Source: Saccharomonospora amisosensis
GTDB lineage: Bacteria; Actinomycetota; Actinomycetes; Mycobacteriales; Pseudonocardiaceae
Direction of reading: 5' to 3'
DNA length: 64,000 nucleotides
Assembly: GCF_011761185.1 (NCBI RefSeq)
Contig: NZ_JAAOYM010000001.1
Span: forward strand, 1,426,001-1,490,000
Shown here piece by piece: positions 1-8,629 of this stretch. Under the pieces are notes generated by a model. That model saw only the letters and a program-made list of their open reading frames with translations, did no database searches and had not been told where the DNA came from. The position numbers and the translations under genes were made by a program. The stretch's first letter is position 1, and the number at the start of each line of letters is the position of its first letter.

Positions 1-120
1 CTGGCGGTGCACCTGACCTACGAGCTGCGTCGCCGTGGCGGCGGGCTCGGCGCCGCGGCGCTGTGCGGCGGTGGCGGCCAGGGTGACGCGCTGCTGATCA
101 GGGTGCCCGCGAAGTCGTGA
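1..120 (+). CDS. Acetyl-CoA C-acetyltransferase (thiolase), C-terminal fragment
   Basis: An open frame enters from the left edge and gives the last 39 residues of a protein before TGA at 118-120. The piece [14 protein letters not shown] is the C-terminal thiolase signature, with the cysteine that acts as acid/base in the second half-reaction. Thiolases join or cleave acetyl-CoA and acetoacetyl-CoA or longer 3-ketoacyl-CoA. The stop overlaps the GTG start of the next gene by 4 bp (GTGA), so the two are probably translationally coupled. Substrate cannot be judged from this fragment. A thiolase next to meaB, with a thioredoxin-TPR protein and glgP nearby, recalls fadA4 of mycobacteria. Confidence 0.9.
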   Translation: MAVHLTYELRRRGGGLGAAALCGGGGQGDALLIRVPAKS

Positions 121-1103
121 AGGAAGCCGGTGAGAACACCGCGAACGCCACGAACGTCGAGGACCTGATCGCGAGCGCACGGCAGGGGCAGCCCCGCGCC
201 GTCGCGCGGTTGATCTCGCTGGTGGAGCATGCGCACCCGGCGCTTCAGGAGGTCGCGGCCGCGCTCCTGCCGCACACCGGCCGCGCGCACGTGGTGGGGT
301 TGACCGGGCCTCCCGGCGTCGGCAAGTCGACCTCGACCTCGATGCTGGTGTCGGCACTGCGGGCCGACGGCAACCGGGTCGGCGTGCTCGCCGTCGACCC
401 TTCGTCGCCGTTCTCCGGCGGTGCGCTGCTGGGTGACCGGATACGGATGTCCGAGCACGCCACCGACCCGGCGGTGTTCATCCGTTCGATGGCGACGCGC
501 GGTCAGCTCGGTGGCCTGGCCTGGGCGGCGCCGCAGGCGGTCAGGGTGCTCGACGCTGCGGGCTTCGACGTGATTCTCGTGGAGACGGTCGGTGTCGGTC
601 AGTCCGAAGTGGACGTGGTGCGACTGGCAGACACCACCGTGGTGTTGCTGGCGCCCGGGATGGGGGACGGTATCCAGGCGGCCAAGGCCGGGGTGCTGGA
701 GATCGCCGACATCTTCGTGGTGAACAAGGCCGACCGCGACGGTGCCGAGGCCACCGTGCGCGATCTGAGGCAGCTCGTCGCCATGAACCGCAGGGAGGTT
801 CGAGGCGCCTCGTGGCGGCAGCCCGTCGTGCCGACGGCCGCTGTGGACGGCAAGGGCTCAGGGGAGCTGCTCGCCGCGCTGCGCGACCACCTCGGCTGGC
901 TGCGTGAACACGGTGAACTCGACCGCAGGCGGCTGGTACGGGCCCGCGCCGAGGTGGAGGCGATCGCGCTGGACCGGCTGCGGGCCCGGCTCGGCCAGTT
1001 GCACGGCGGCGACCGCCTCGACGAGCTCGCTGGCCGTGTCGTCGGCAGGCAGCTCGACCCCTACACGGCCGCCGAGCGGCTGATCACAGACCTGCGTCGG
1101 TGA
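117..1103 (+). CDS. meaB: Methylmalonyl-CoA mutase-associated GTPase MeaB (ArgK family)
   Basis: A 328-residue G3E-type P-loop GTPase. It has Walker A GPPGVGKS at 64-71, the family block [19 protein letters not shown] at about 93-111, ETVGVGQSE (switch/Walker B) at 156-164 and the guanine-specificity motif NKAD at 203-206. MeaB guards loading and reactivation of adenosylcobalamin on methylmalonyl-CoA mutase, which interconverts methylmalonyl-CoA and succinyl-CoA in propionate use. The length is normal for the family. The GTG start overlaps the thiolase stop by 4 bp. The mutase subunits are not in this window. The 3' end overlaps the 3' end of the convergent MocR gene by 20 bp. Confidence 0.95.
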   Translation: MKEAGENTANATNVEDLIASARQGQPRAVARLISLVEHAHPALQEVAAALLPHTGRAHVVGLTGPPGVGKSTSTSMLVSALRADGNRVGVLAVDPSSPFSGGALLGDRIRMSEHATDPAVFIRSMATRGQLGGLAWAAPQAVRVLDAAGFDVILVETVGVGQSEVDVVRLADTTVVLLAPGMGDGIQAAKAGVLEIADIFVVNKADRDGAEATVRDLRQLVAMNRREVRGASWRQPVVPTAAVDGKGSGELLAALRDHLGWLREHGELDRRRLVRARAEVEAIALDRLRARLGQLHGGDRLDELAGRVVGRQLDPYTAAERLITDLRR

Positions 1104-2478
1104 GGGTGTCCAGCAGCGCTCGTACCGTGGGGCCGAACGCGTGCTCGGCCGGAGTCGCGTAGCCCACCAGGATGCCGGCTCCGCGTTGCTGGTTGCCGAT
1201 CCAGTGTGGACCAAGCGGTTGCAGCGCGAGCGAGTGCCGGTGCGCGGCCGCCAGCACGGCCTGCTCGTCCGGTCCTGACTCGGGAAGCATCAGCAGCAGC
1301 TGGACCCCCGCGGATATCCCGCGTGGGCTCAGTTGCGGCGGGAGCCGCGCGAGCAGTTGGTCGCGTCGCCTGCGGTAGGAAGCCCGGCAGCGGCGGACGT
1401 GCCGGTCGTAGGCGCCGGATTCCAGCAGGTCCGCCAGCACGAGCTGTTGCAGCACCGGCGCGCGCCAGCCACTGCGCGCCAGCACCGCCCTGACGGGTTC
1501 CACCAGACCGCTCGGCAGTACCAGCCAGCCCAGCCGCAGCCCAGGGGCGAGGGTCTTGCTGGCGGTACCCGCGTAGACGATGTGTTCGGGGGCCAGTGCC
1601 TGCACCGCCCCGATGGGGCGCCGGTCGAAGCGGAACTCGCCGTCGTAGTCGTCCTCGATCACGACCGCGTCGCGATCCCGCGCCCACCGTGCAAGGTCGG
1701 CACGCCGGTGCGGGGCCAGTGTCACACCGAGCGGGTACTGGTGTGCCGGGGTCACCACGACGGCGGAACTATCCAGTTCGGACACCACGAGTCCGTCGTC
1801 GTCGACGGCGACCGGATCGACCCCGAGTCCGGCGGCGGCGGCCAGGTCGCGGAACACCCACAGCGAGGGGTCCTCGAAGGCGATGCTGGACTCACCCAGC
1901 TCGCGCAGGGTCGTGCACAGCAGCGAGATCGCGTGCGAGTAGCCGCCGCACACCACGATCCGCTCCGGCTCGGCGACCACGCCCCTGCTGCGGGTGAGGT
2001 AGCGGGCCAGGGCGTGGCGCAATTGCTCGACCCCACGTTCCTCGAGGTAACCGAACATCGAGGACGGGGCGTGCTGCAGCACGCGTCTGGTGGCCGAAAG
2101 CCACTCGCCCCTGGGAAACATGGAAAGGTTCGGCTGTCCCGGTAGCAGGCTCCACCGAGGTGCGGACTGTTTGGGCGCGGCGGGCGGTACGGAGGGCGGG
2201 GACGTGGCCGCCGTCGCCGCCGTCGCCACCGTCGTCGGTGCGCCTTGCCTTGTGCGCAGGTATCCCTCGGCGGCGAGGTCGGTGTACACGCGGGTCACCG
2301 TGCCTCGCGCTATGCCGAGGTCGGCGGCGAGCGCTCGGGTGGACGGCAGCATGGCGCCCCGCGGCAGCCGTCCCGCGCGGATGGCAAGCCGCAACGCCTC
2401 GGCGAGGCCCGCTCGGCCGGTGTCAGGGTCCCAGTCGAGGTGCACATCCACCCCGGAGCTGGACCATGATTTTCCCAT
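1084..2478 (-). CDS. MocR-type regulator (GntR winged helix fused to a PLP aminotransferase fold)
   Basis: A 464-residue protein from the ATG at 2478. The N-terminal GntR winged helix is at about residues 20-80 (LPSTRALAADLGIARGTVTRVY). A fold-type I aminotransferase domain follows, with DDYDGEFRFDRRPIGAVQAL and the PLP-lysine motif GTASKTLAPGLRLGW. MocR proteins are PLP-responsive regulators that usually control a divergent gene, here an AhpD-like protein. The start is uncertain: GTG codons at 2451 and 2445 are alternatives, and no clear Shine-Dalgarno precedes any of them. Repeated CTGGACCAT boxes overlap the first codons and upstream DNA, which fits autoregulation and slightly favours a start at 2451. 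Confidence 0.9.
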   Translation of the reverse strand: MGKSWSSSGVDVHLDWDPDTGRAGLAEALRLAIRAGRLPRGAMLPSTRALAADLGIARGTVTRVYTDLAAEGYLRTRQGAPTTVATAATAATSPPSVPPAAPKQSAPRWSLLPGQPNLSMFPRGEWLSATRRVLQHAPSSMFGYLEERGVEQLRHALARYLTRSRGVVAEPERIVVCGGYSHAISLLCTTLRELGESSIAFEDPSLWVFRDLAAAAGLGVDPVAVDDDGLVVSELDSSAVVVTPAHQYPLGVTLAPHRRADLARWARDRDAVVIEDDYDGEFRFDRRPIGAVQALAPEHIVYAGTASKTLAPGLRLGWLVLPSGLVEPVRAVLARSGWRAPVLQQLVLADLLESGAYDRHVRRCRASYRRRRDQLLARLPPQLSPRGISAGVQLLLMLPESGPDEQAVLAAAHRHSLALQPLGPHWIGNQQRGAGILVGYATPAEHAFGPTVRALLDTLTDAGL

Positions 2479-2516
2479 GTGACTGGACCATACTCGTGTG
2501 CCAGTTTCTGGATACC
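2459..2516. promoter_or_regulatory. Candidate MocR operator: CTGGACCAT direct repeats
   Basis: Two exact CTGGACCAT boxes lie at 2459-2467 and 2483-2491, 24 bp start to start. A degenerate copy, CTGGATACC, follows at 2508-2516. ACTGG (2482-2486) and CCAGT (2501-2505) also form an inverted pair. Spaced direct repeats between divergent genes are typical of MocR targets. GATACC at 2511-2516 could be the -10 of a leaderless promoter for the GTG at 2525. The operator assignment is inference. Confidence 0.55.
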
Positions 2517-2524
2517 GTGTGGGC

Positions 2525-2989
2525 GTGACGAAGCGGATCCAACTCACCGTGAGTCTGCCGCAGGCCCACCGGCAGGTGCTCGCACTACACAGCACCGTGG
2601 AGCAGGCGGCCGCCGACGCCGGGCTCGACCCCGGGCTCGTCGAACTGGTCAAGATCAGGGCCTCCCAGCTCAACGGCTGCGCGTTCTGCGTGGACGCGCA
2701 CACTCGTGACGCGCGCGAACTCGGCGAGAGTGAACGCAGGATCTACCTGCTGAGCGCGTGGCGAGAGACCGAGCTCTACACCGAAAAGGAGCGCGCGGCG
2801 CTGGCGCTGACCGAGGCGATGACGATGCTGCCGAGGGATCAGGACGTGCCGGACGACGTCTACGACCAGGTGACCGCGGTCTTCACCGAGCAGCAGTACG
2901 TCGCGCTCGCCTGGGCGGCCACCGTGATCAACACGTGGAACCGGCTCGGGGTGACCAGCCGCAAGCCGCTGCCCGATGTGGCCGCGTGA
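2525..2989 (+). CDS. Carboxymuconolactone decarboxylase / AhpD-like protein
   Basis: A 154-residue protein of the CMD/AhpD fold. The redox motif CAFCVDAH (CxxC plus His three residues on) follows KIRASQLNG, then WRETELYTEKERAALALTEA, the usual alkylhydroperoxidase-like core. Such proteins reduce peroxides or act as thiol-disulfide partners. The true substrate is unknown. I chose the GTG at 2525 because a possible -10 (GATACC) ends nine bases upstream, giving a leaderless start. A GTG at 2498 would add nine unconserved residues. It is divergent from the MocR regulator and its stop overlaps the next start by 4 bp, so it is probably the MocR target. A second paralogue sits at 20565-21059. Confidence 0.85.
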   Translation: MTKRIQLTVSLPQAHRQVLALHSTVEQAAADAGLDPGLVELVKIRASQLNGCAFCVDAHTRDARELGESERRIYLLSAWRETELYTEKERAALALTEAMTMLPRDQDVPDDVYDQVTAVFTEQQYVALAWAATVINTWNRLGVTSRKPLPDVAA

Positions 2990-3729
2990 ACGCGACTCGG
3001 CTGCGCGCGCTGCACCGGCCCGGCACTGCGCTCGTGCTGCCCAACGCCTGGGACGCCATGAGCGCACGGCTCGTGCAGGACGCGGGCTTTTCGGCCGTGG
3101 CGACGAGTTCCGTCGCCGTCGCGGCGGGCCTTGGCTACGCGGACCGCGAACAGGCCCCGCCGGAGGAGATGCTCGCGGCGGCCCGGCGGATGGCGCGTGC
3201 GGTCTCCGTGCCGGTGACGGTGGACGCCGAGTCCGGGTACGGGTTGCCACCCGCCGAACTGGCCGAGCGACTACTCGCCGCCGGGGTGGCCGGCTGCAAC
3301 GTGGAGGACACCGAACATCCCAGCGGCAGGCGCCGCGAACAGGCCGAGCAGGCCGATCTGCTGGCGGCGCTGCGAAGCGCCGCCGGAGCGGAACTGGTGC
3401 TCAACGCGCGGATCGACAGTTTCCTCGAAGCAGGCGACGAGTGGGCCGCGCTGCCCGACGCGTTGCGGCGGGCGGAAAGCTACCTCGCCGCGGGGGCCGA
3501 CTGCGTCTACCCGATCCACATGCGTGACCCCGAAGTCGTCGCCGCCTTCACCGAGCGGTTGCGCCCGGCGGCGGTGAACGTCACCTACCTGCCCGGGATG
3601 CCCGACGTCGCCGGTCTCGCGCGGCTGGGAGTAGCCAGGATCTCCTTCGGTGGCGGGCTGCTGGCCGCGACCCGCTCCTGGCTCGGGCGCAGGCTCGCCG
3701 ACCTCGCCGACGGCACCATGCCGTACTGA
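2986..3729 (+). CDS. Isocitrate lyase / PEP mutase family protein
   Basis: A 247-residue TIM-barrel protein: LVLPNAWDAMSARLVQDAGF at the N-terminus, VPVTVDAESGYG (metal-binding region), then NVEDTEH and NARIDSF. This is the small single-domain branch that includes phosphonomutases, carboxyphosphonoenolpyruvate mutase and oxaloacetate hydrolase-like enzymes. It has no KKCGH loop, so it is not a true isocitrate lyase (that is aceA at 31813). It cleaves or rearranges a C-C or C-P bond of a small 2-oxo or dicarboxylic acid; which one cannot be told. GTG overlaps the upstream stop by 4 bp, giving a two-gene operon with the AhpD-like protein. Confidence 0.85.
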   Translation: MNATRLRALHRPGTALVLPNAWDAMSARLVQDAGFSAVATSSVAVAAGLGYADREQAPPEEMLAAARRMARAVSVPVTVDAESGYGLPPAELAERLLAAGVAGCNVEDTEHPSGRRREQAEQADLLAALRSAAGAELVLNARIDSFLEAGDEWAALPDALRRAESYLAAGADCVYPIHMRDPEVVAAFTERLRPAAVNVTYLPGMPDVAGLARLGVARISFGGGLLAATRSWLGRRLADLADGTMPY

Positions 3730-3765
3730 ACCCCGCACCACAGCCCCGCACCGCCGACAGGGGGT

Positions 3766-3811
3766 GAGCAAGGGGGCTTCGCCGCACCCCGCTGACGAAG
3801 CCCCCTTGCTC
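3766..3811. terminator. Hairpin terminator between convergent genes
   Basis: A perfect 16-bp inverted repeat, GAGCAAGGGGGCTTCG at 3766-3781 and its complement at 3796-3811, has a 14-nt loop. It lies between the ends of the PEP-mutase-family gene and the convergent isomerase gene, so it can serve both strands. There is no U-tract, which is usual in high-GC actinomycetes. Confidence 0.75.
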
Positions 3812-3868
3812 CGCATGGACGCTCCACATGGCTGCCGGTCGCGGAACTCGACCCTCGGCGGTCGGGCT

Positions 3869-4897
3869 TCAGCCGGTCGGTCGCGGCGGTCGGCAGCGGA
3901 TCACCGTCAGCGGCCCGGAAAGCTCCAGCTGACCGGCGGCGTGTGGAACGACGAGCGTGTCACCTCGCCGCAGCGGGTGCTGCCCGCCGCGCTCGGTGCT
4001 CAGTGCGCCCTCGCCCTCCAGGACGACCAGCACGGCGAACGACGGATCAAGTGCCAGTGCCGGGTCAGGACGCAGTTGGTCGGCACGGAAGAACGGCCGC
4101 GCCCCGTCCGCGAGCAGGTCCACGGAATGCCCCGGCGCGCCGCCGGTGTGGCGGATCAACGTCGAAAGCCGCTCGGGGTCCCAGCCCGAGTTGTCCAGCG
4201 CGTCCAGCGCGGTGTCGAAACCCAGCCCGAGGTGCCCCCTGTCCGGGTCGGCGAGGAAGTCGCGCCATTCCAGCGTGAGAGAGAAGTCGGTGGGCTGCTG
4301 CAACTCGACCACGAACACGCCTTCGCCGATCGCGTGCGGCAGGCCCGCCGGGATGTGCACGGTGTCGCCCGGCCGCACCGGCACGGCGTTGAGCGCGGAC
4401 AGCATCGCGGGCGCGTCCTGTTCACGCACCCACCGCGCGATCACCTCCCGGCTCGTCGTTCGGCGGAATCCGGTGTAGACGGTCGCGTCGGTGGACCGGG
4501 TACCCACCACGATCCAGGCCTCGGTCTTACCGAAGTGGGAGTCGAAGTGCCCGCGAGCGAAGTCGTCGTCGGGATGGAAGTGGACCGGCAGCCGCTGGCC
4601 CGCGTCGAGCAGCTTGACCAACAGCGCCGTCGAGTCGGCGAACGACTCGACGTGCCGCGCACCGAGCCAGCCGAGCGGATCGGCGCGTACGGCGTCGCGC
4701 AGCCAGCGGCCGTCGGGCAACCGCGTCAGCCCCTCGGTTTCCGAGCCGAACCGCGTCGTGGTGGAGGCGACCCAGTCCTCAGGACCGTAGGCGGTGTCCG
4801 CTGTCGCGCCGCGTAACTCGGCGATCGCGGCGCCGCCACGGTAGAACTGCGACGGCTGGTTGGCCGGCAGCGCGATCGGCTGGAGTGGTGCGTTCAT
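3869..4897 (-). CDS. manA: Mannose-6-phosphate isomerase, class I
   Basis: A 342-residue type I phosphomannose isomerase that interconverts fructose-6-phosphate and mannose-6-phosphate and feeds GDP-mannose and mannosylated envelope products. Zinc-ligand regions are visible: LPVHFHPDDDFARGHFDSHF (HxH), KTEAWIVVG (Glu) and IPAGLPHAIGEG (His). A C-terminal cupin strand set ends in VLEGEGALS and LRRGDTLVVP. The start chosen is the ATG at 4897, where family similarity (NQPSQFYRGG) begins soon after. An upstream ATG at 5002 would add 35 residues without recognisable similarity, and neither has a strong ribosome binding site. It stands alone and ends at a bidirectional terminator. Confidence 0.85.
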   Translation of the reverse strand: MNAPLQPIALPANQPSQFYRGGAAIAELRGATADTAYGPEDWVASTTTRFGSETEGLTRLPDGRWLRDAVRADPLGWLGARHVESFADSTALLVKLLDAGQRLPVHFHPDDDFARGHFDSHFGKTEAWIVVGTRSTDATVYTGFRRTTSREVIARWVREQDAPAMLSALNAVPVRPGDTVHIPAGLPHAIGEGVFVVELQQPTDFSLTLEWRDFLADPDRGHLGLGFDTALDALDNSGWDPERLSTLIRHTGGAPGHSVDLLADGARPFFRADQLRPDPALALDPSFAVLVVLEGEGALSTERGGQHPLRRGDTLVVPHAAGQLELSGPLTVIRCRPPRPTG

Positions 4898-5056
4898 CTG
4901 GAGGAGTCTCTCGCCTTCCCCGGTGACGGCTCGAACCGCCACCGTGAACAAGTCACCGTATGCCTGTGCACGAACCTCGGCCAGGTGTGTCGCGTCGAAC
5001 ATCGCGATTCAGCCAACCGGCACCACGCGGCACGGCGGCGAAGCTAGTCTTCCGGC

Positions 5057-5965
5057 ATGCCACCCACCGCGGCGCTCGCCGTTTCCGACCTGCGCATGTG
5101 TTACGGCGATCTCGTCGCTGTCGACGGCGTCTCGTTCGAGGTTACCGAGGGCGAGTTCTTCGGCATTCTCGGTCCCAACGGTGCGGGAAAGACGACCACG
5201 CTGGAGATGGCCGAAGGGCTGCGCGAGCCTGACTCCGGGACCGTGCGGCTGCTCGGCAAGTCACCGTGGCCACGTGACCTTACGCTGCTGCCCCGCATCG
5301 GTGTACAACTGCAGGCCTCGGCGTTCTTCGAGAAGCTGACCGCCCGCGAGCAACTCGAGACCTTCGGCGCGCTCTACGGGGTCGGTGCGGGCCGGGTGGA
5401 CGAGATGCTTGACCTGGTGGGCCTTTCGGACAAGGCGGGAACGCCGGAGGCGAAACTGTCCGGCGGGCAACGGCAGCGGCTGTCCATCGCCTGCGCACTG
5501 GTGCACGACCCCGACATCGTCTTCCTCGACGAGCCCACCGCCGCGCTCGACCCGCAGGCGCGCCGCAACCTGTGGGACGTGCTGCGAGAGATCCAGACCC
5601 GGGGCAAGACCATCATCTACACCACGCACTACCTCGACGAAGCCGAGGTGCTCTGCGACCGCGTCGCGATCATGGATCACGGCCGAATCCTGGCGATGGA
5701 CGCGCCCGCCCGGCTGGTACGTGACCTCGACGCCGCGACCCACGTGATCCTCGAGCGCGGCGCGCTGCCCGCGTCCCAAGCGGGCACGCTGCCCGGAGCC
5801 GACCACGTTACCGCCGACGAGTTGTCGCTGACCATTTCCACGCGCGACCCCGCGCCGCTGCTGGCCGCGCTCGCCGAGCGCGGCACCCTGGGCGGGCTAC
5901 AGGTGCGCACGGCCACCCTCGAGGACGTCTTCCTCGAGCTGACAGGCAGGGAGTATCGCGCGTGA
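5057..5965 (+). CDS. ABC-2 type transporter ATP-binding protein (DrrA/CcmA-like)
   Basis: A 302-residue ATPase with Walker A GPNGAGKT at 39-46, signature LSGGQ at 134-138, Walker B IVFLDEP at 154-160 and the H-loop His at 191. The C-terminal tail with LEDVFLELTGREY is typical of DrrA/CcmA exporter ATPases. It powers the permease whose start overlaps its stop by 4 bp. TAGTCT at 5045-5050 may be a -10 element that gives a leaderless ATG. The cargo is unknown. Relatives export drugs, lipids or antibiotics. Confidence 0.93.
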   Translation: MPPTAALAVSDLRMCYGDLVAVDGVSFEVTEGEFFGILGPNGAGKTTTLEMAEGLREPDSGTVRLLGKSPWPRDLTLLPRIGVQLQASAFFEKLTAREQLETFGALYGVGAGRVDEMLDLVGLSDKAGTPEAKLSGGQRQRLSIACALVHDPDIVFLDEPTAALDPQARRNLWDVLREIQTRGKTIIYTTHYLDEAEVLCDRVAIMDHGRILAMDAPARLVRDLDAATHVILERGALPASQAGTLPGADHVTADELSLTISTRDPAPLLAALAERGTLGGLQVRTATLEDVFLELTGREYRA

Positions 5966-7062
5966 CCATCACCGAAACCCGAAACCCGCCCCGGCGCGCC
6001 GCCCCTGCCCGGCCACCCGCCACGCCGTTTCGCGCGCTGTCCGGGGCGATGTTCAAGGGCTTCGTTCGCGACAAGGCGACGCTGTTCTTCACGTTCCTGA
6101 TGCCGCTGATGTTCCTCACCATCTTCGGGCTGATCTTCAGCGGCGGCGAAACGTCCCGCACCGAGCTCGGCGTGGTCGGCCAGGGACCGGTCATCACCGC
6201 GCTGGAGGACTCCGGCGCGCTGGAGCTGACCCGTCTCGACGACGCGGGCGCGGCGCAGGAACAGGTGCGCTCGGGTGAGCTGCCCGCCTACGTCGAGCAG
6301 CGCGGCGACACGATCACGCTGCGGTTCGCCGCCAGCGATCAGAACCGGGCAGGCGCCGTGCGCGCCATCGTGGACGGGGTGGTGAACAGGGCCAACATCG
6401 CCGCCACCGGGCAGCCGCCCACCTTCACCCTGGACGCTGCACAGGTCGAGGACAGCTCACTGCAGCCCATCCAGTACATGGTTCCGGGCATCCTTTCCTG
6501 GGCCGTGTCGATCGCCGCGGTGTTCGGTGCCGCGCTGACGTTCGTGAGCTGGCGGCGCAAGCAGGTGCTTCGCAGGCTGTGGCTCGCGCCGGTGCGGCCG
6601 CACACGGTTCTCAGTTCCCGCCTTCTCGTCTCACTCGGTGTCGCGCTGCTGCAGTTCGCCGTGTTCGTCGGCATCGGAGTGCTTCCGATCTTCGGGTTGC
6701 GGCTGACCGGCCAGTGGTGGTTGGCGATCCCGTTGCTGCTGCTTGGCACACTGGCGTTCTTCTCCATCGGCATGCTCGTCGGCGCCTTCTGCAAGACGGA
6801 GGAGGCCGCAAGCGGCGTGGCGAACCTGATCACCCTGCCGATGGCCTTCCTGTCCGGCACCTTCTTCCCGATCGACGCCGCACCCGCGTGGCTGCGGACC
6901 GTCTCGCAGGCGTTCCCCATGCGTCACCTCACCGACGGCATGCTGGACGTGATGGTGCGCGGGCAGGGTGCCTCCGCGCTGCTGGTTCCCGCGCTCGTCC
7001 TCGTGGCCTTCACCGCCGTCGCGGGGCTCGTCGCGGGCAAGGTGTTCCGCTGGGAGGAGTGA
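5962..7062 (+). CDS. ABC-2 type transporter permease
   Basis: A 366-residue membrane protein. A cytoplasmic N-terminus leads to a first helix (LFFTFLMPLMFLTIFGLIF), an extracytoplasmic domain of about 120 residues, and then five hydrophobic segments that include the ABC-2 core (LPMAFLSGTFFPIDAAPAWL). It forms the export channel with the upstream ATPase; the GTG start overlaps that stop. The large external loop between the first and second helices is typical of YhgE/DrrB-like exporters. A hairpin follows 12 bases after the stop. Confidence 0.92.
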   Translation: MTITETRNPPRRAAPARPPATPFRALSGAMFKGFVRDKATLFFTFLMPLMFLTIFGLIFSGGETSRTELGVVGQGPVITALEDSGALELTRLDDAGAAQEQVRSGELPAYVEQRGDTITLRFAASDQNRAGAVRAIVDGVVNRANIAATGQPPTFTLDAAQVEDSSLQPIQYMVPGILSWAVSIAAVFGAALTFVSWRRKQVLRRLWLAPVRPHTVLSSRLLVSLGVALLQFAVFVGIGVLPIFGLRLTGQWWLAIPLLLLGTLAFFSIGMLVGAFCKTEEAASGVANLITLPMAFLSGTFFPIDAAPAWLRTVSQAFPMRHLTDGMLDVMVRGQGASALLVPALVLVAFTAVAGLVAGKVFRWEE

Positions 7063-7073
7063 GACGTGAGCAT

Positions 7074-7102
7074 GCTCACCGGCCCCCGAGGGTCCGGTGA
7101 GC
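7074..7102 (+). terminator. Hairpin terminator after the ABC exporter operon
   Basis: GCTCACCGG at 7074-7082 pairs with CCGGTGAGC at 7094-7102. One mismatch and further CCC/GGG pairing extend the stem inward. It lies directly after the permease stop and before the separately expressed DUF3817 gene. Confidence 0.6.
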
Positions 7103-7215
7103 GTCGTCACGGCCCACACTGGTATCACGACGTCCGACAGCGTGGTTGACGTGATGACCAGTTACCAGTCCCACCGCTGAGGAACCCGGGCGGTTCGGTA
7201 CTCGAGGAGGAATCG

Positions 7216-7599
7216 TTGTCGAACAAGGCTGCCGTCTTGTTCCGTGTTGTCGCGGTCGCCGAGGCGTTTTCCTGGGCAGGCCTGCTGATCGGCATGTTCT
7301 TCAAGTACGTCGTGGAACTCGGTGAGGGCGGCGTGCCGGTACTGGGCATGGTGCACGGCGTGCTGTTCATGCTCTACGTGACCGTCACCCTCGCGGTGGC
7401 CCGTCAGCTGGGCTGGCGGCCCGCGACGCTCGTCGCGGCGCTGCTCGCGGCCGTCCCCCCGCTGTTCACCTGGTTGTTCGAGCGGTGGGCGCTGCGCAGG
7501 GGCAAGCTAGACGGCCCGCAGCGGCTGCGCTACGGCGGTACCGGCCTCATCGTGGCCAAGGGCAACGGCAGGGAGTACGCCAACACCGTGGGCGCCTGA
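7216..7599 (+). CDS. DUF3817 integral membrane protein
   Basis: A 127-residue membrane protein with about three helices (VAEAFSWAGLLIGMFFKYV, VHGVLFMLYVTVTLAVA, LVAALLAAVPPLFTWLFE). The FRVVAVAEAFSWAGLLIGMFFKYV segment is characteristic of DUF3817 (YdzA-like) proteins, which have no established function. The start is TTG at 7216, fixed by a strong GAGGAGG ribosome binding site at 7204-7210; no ATG or GTG is in a better place. It is a single gene set off by the terminator upstream. Confidence 0.85.
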   Translation: MSNKAAVLFRVVAVAEAFSWAGLLIGMFFKYVVELGEGGVPVLGMVHGVLFMLYVTVTLAVARQLGWRPATLVAALLAAVPPLFTWLFERWALRRGKLDGPQRLRYGGTGLIVAKGNGREYANTVGA

Positions 7600-7615
7600 G
7601 GCCGGACGGCGTTCG

Positions 7616-7657
7616 GCGGCGCTCAGTCAGCGGCGCTCAGTCGGTGGCGCTCAGTCC
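7616..7657. repeat. Three tandem 14-bp repeats at the marR 3' end
   Basis: The core GGCGCTCAGTC occurs at 7618-7628, 7632-7642 and 7646-7656, a strict 14-bp period. The third copy contains the stop codon of the MarR-family gene (7651-7653, minus strand), so the stop region appears to have been triplicated by slippage. No function is evident. Confidence 0.7.
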
Positions 7658-8151
7658 ACGAAGTCGCCCGCCGCCTTACGCACCTTGGTCAGCAGTTCGG
7701 TGAGCTGCTCGGTCTGCTTCGCGGTGAGGCCCTTCATACCGAAGTCGATGGCGGTCACCGCTTTGGTCGCCTCCTCGCGCCGTTGCCTTCCTTCGTCGGT
7801 GATCTCCACCAGAGTGGTGCGCCGGTCCGTCGGGTGCGGGACCCGCTTGACGAGGCCGTCCTTCTCCAGGCGGTCGACGATGTTGGTGACGCTGGTGGGG
7901 TGTAGCTGCAACCGCTCGCCCATCACTCGCATCGCCAGCGTCGAGCTACGTGCGAAGGTCAACAGCACGAGCGCCTCGTAGCGCGCGAAGGTCAGCCCGT
8001 GCGGCTTCAGCGCACCGTCGACGGCGGATTGGACGATCTGCTGGACCCGCATCAGGCCGGTGACGGCTGCCATGGTTGTCGAGGGCCCGATGCGGTCCTC
8101 CCACAGCTGCGCCGCGCGCGCGATCGGGTCGAACGGCAACGGACGGTTCAT
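7651..8151 (-). CDS. MarR-family transcriptional regulator
   Basis: A 166-residue winged-helix protein. The core runs [49 protein letters not shown], followed by the wing [19 protein letters not shown]. This is the complete MarR pattern, including the DxR of the wing. MarR proteins are dimeric repressors relieved by small phenolic or lipophilic ligands or by oxidation. The gene is divergent from the thiamine-binding-type gene at 8238, with 86 bp between them. Its ligand and target are not evident. Confidence 0.92.
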   Translation of the reverse strand: MNRPLPFDPIARAAQLWEDRIGPSTTMAAVTGLMRVQQIVQSAVDGALKPHGLTFARYEALVLLTFARSSTLAMRVMGERLQLHPTSVTNIVDRLEKDGLVKRVPHPTDRRTTLVEITDEGRQRREEATKAVTAIDFGMKGLTAKQTEQLTELLTKVRKAAGDFVD

Positions 8152-8237
8152 GGGCCTCGAAGTTAGCAGCGATCGTCGGCAAGCTGGGGGCGGGTCGGCC
8201 TCGACCCCGCACCGTCGGCGCGTCTACGGAGGCAGTC

Positions 8238-8540
8238 ATGATCGTGGCATTCAGTGTGAGTCCGTCCGGAACGGACACCGGCGCAGGGGTGAGCGAGGCG
8301 GTCGCTCGCGCCGTGCGGATCGTGCGGGAGTCCGGGCTGCCCAACGAGACCAACGCGATGTTCACCAATGTCGAGGGCGAGTGGGACGAGGTGATGGAAG
8401 TGGTCAAGCGCGCCGTGCAGGCGGCGGGCGAGGGGGCCTCCAGGGTGAGCCTGGTGCTCAAGGCCGACATCAGGCCCGGCCACACCGGCCAGCTCGGCGC
8501 GAAGGTGGACCGTGTCGAGCAGCGGCTGAACGAGTCCTGA
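8238..8540 (+). CDS. MTH1187-family (YqgV-like) thiamine-binding protein
   Basis: A 100-residue ferredoxin-like protein: [60 protein letters not shown]. This matches the MTH1187/YkoF family, whose members bind thiamine or related pyrimidines. The ATG at 8238 follows GGAGG at 8228-8232. A role in thiamine binding or salvage is inferred from the family only. No thiamine riboswitch or thi gene is visible nearby. Confidence 0.8.
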   Translation: MIVAFSVSPSGTDTGAGVSEAVARAVRIVRESGLPNETNAMFTNVEGEWDEVMEVVKRAVQAAGEGASRVSLVLKADIRPGHTGQLGAKVDRVEQRLNES

Positions 8541-8629
8541 CGGGTGCGCGGTGGTGGCCGAACGCACCCACGCGGTCACGAGCGGCGACCTGCGATGAAC
8601 TGGCGCGGCGTCCGTGCCAGGATGGAGCC

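Noticed and set aside
2986-3729. Second isocitrate lyase
   Set aside because: It lacks the KKCGH active-site loop and is only 247 residues long, so it belongs to the PEP-mutase branch.
8238-8540. Thiamine riboswitch-controlled thiamine gene
   Set aside because: The 86-bp upstream region has no recognisable TPP-riboswitch core, and the family assignment rests on the protein alone.
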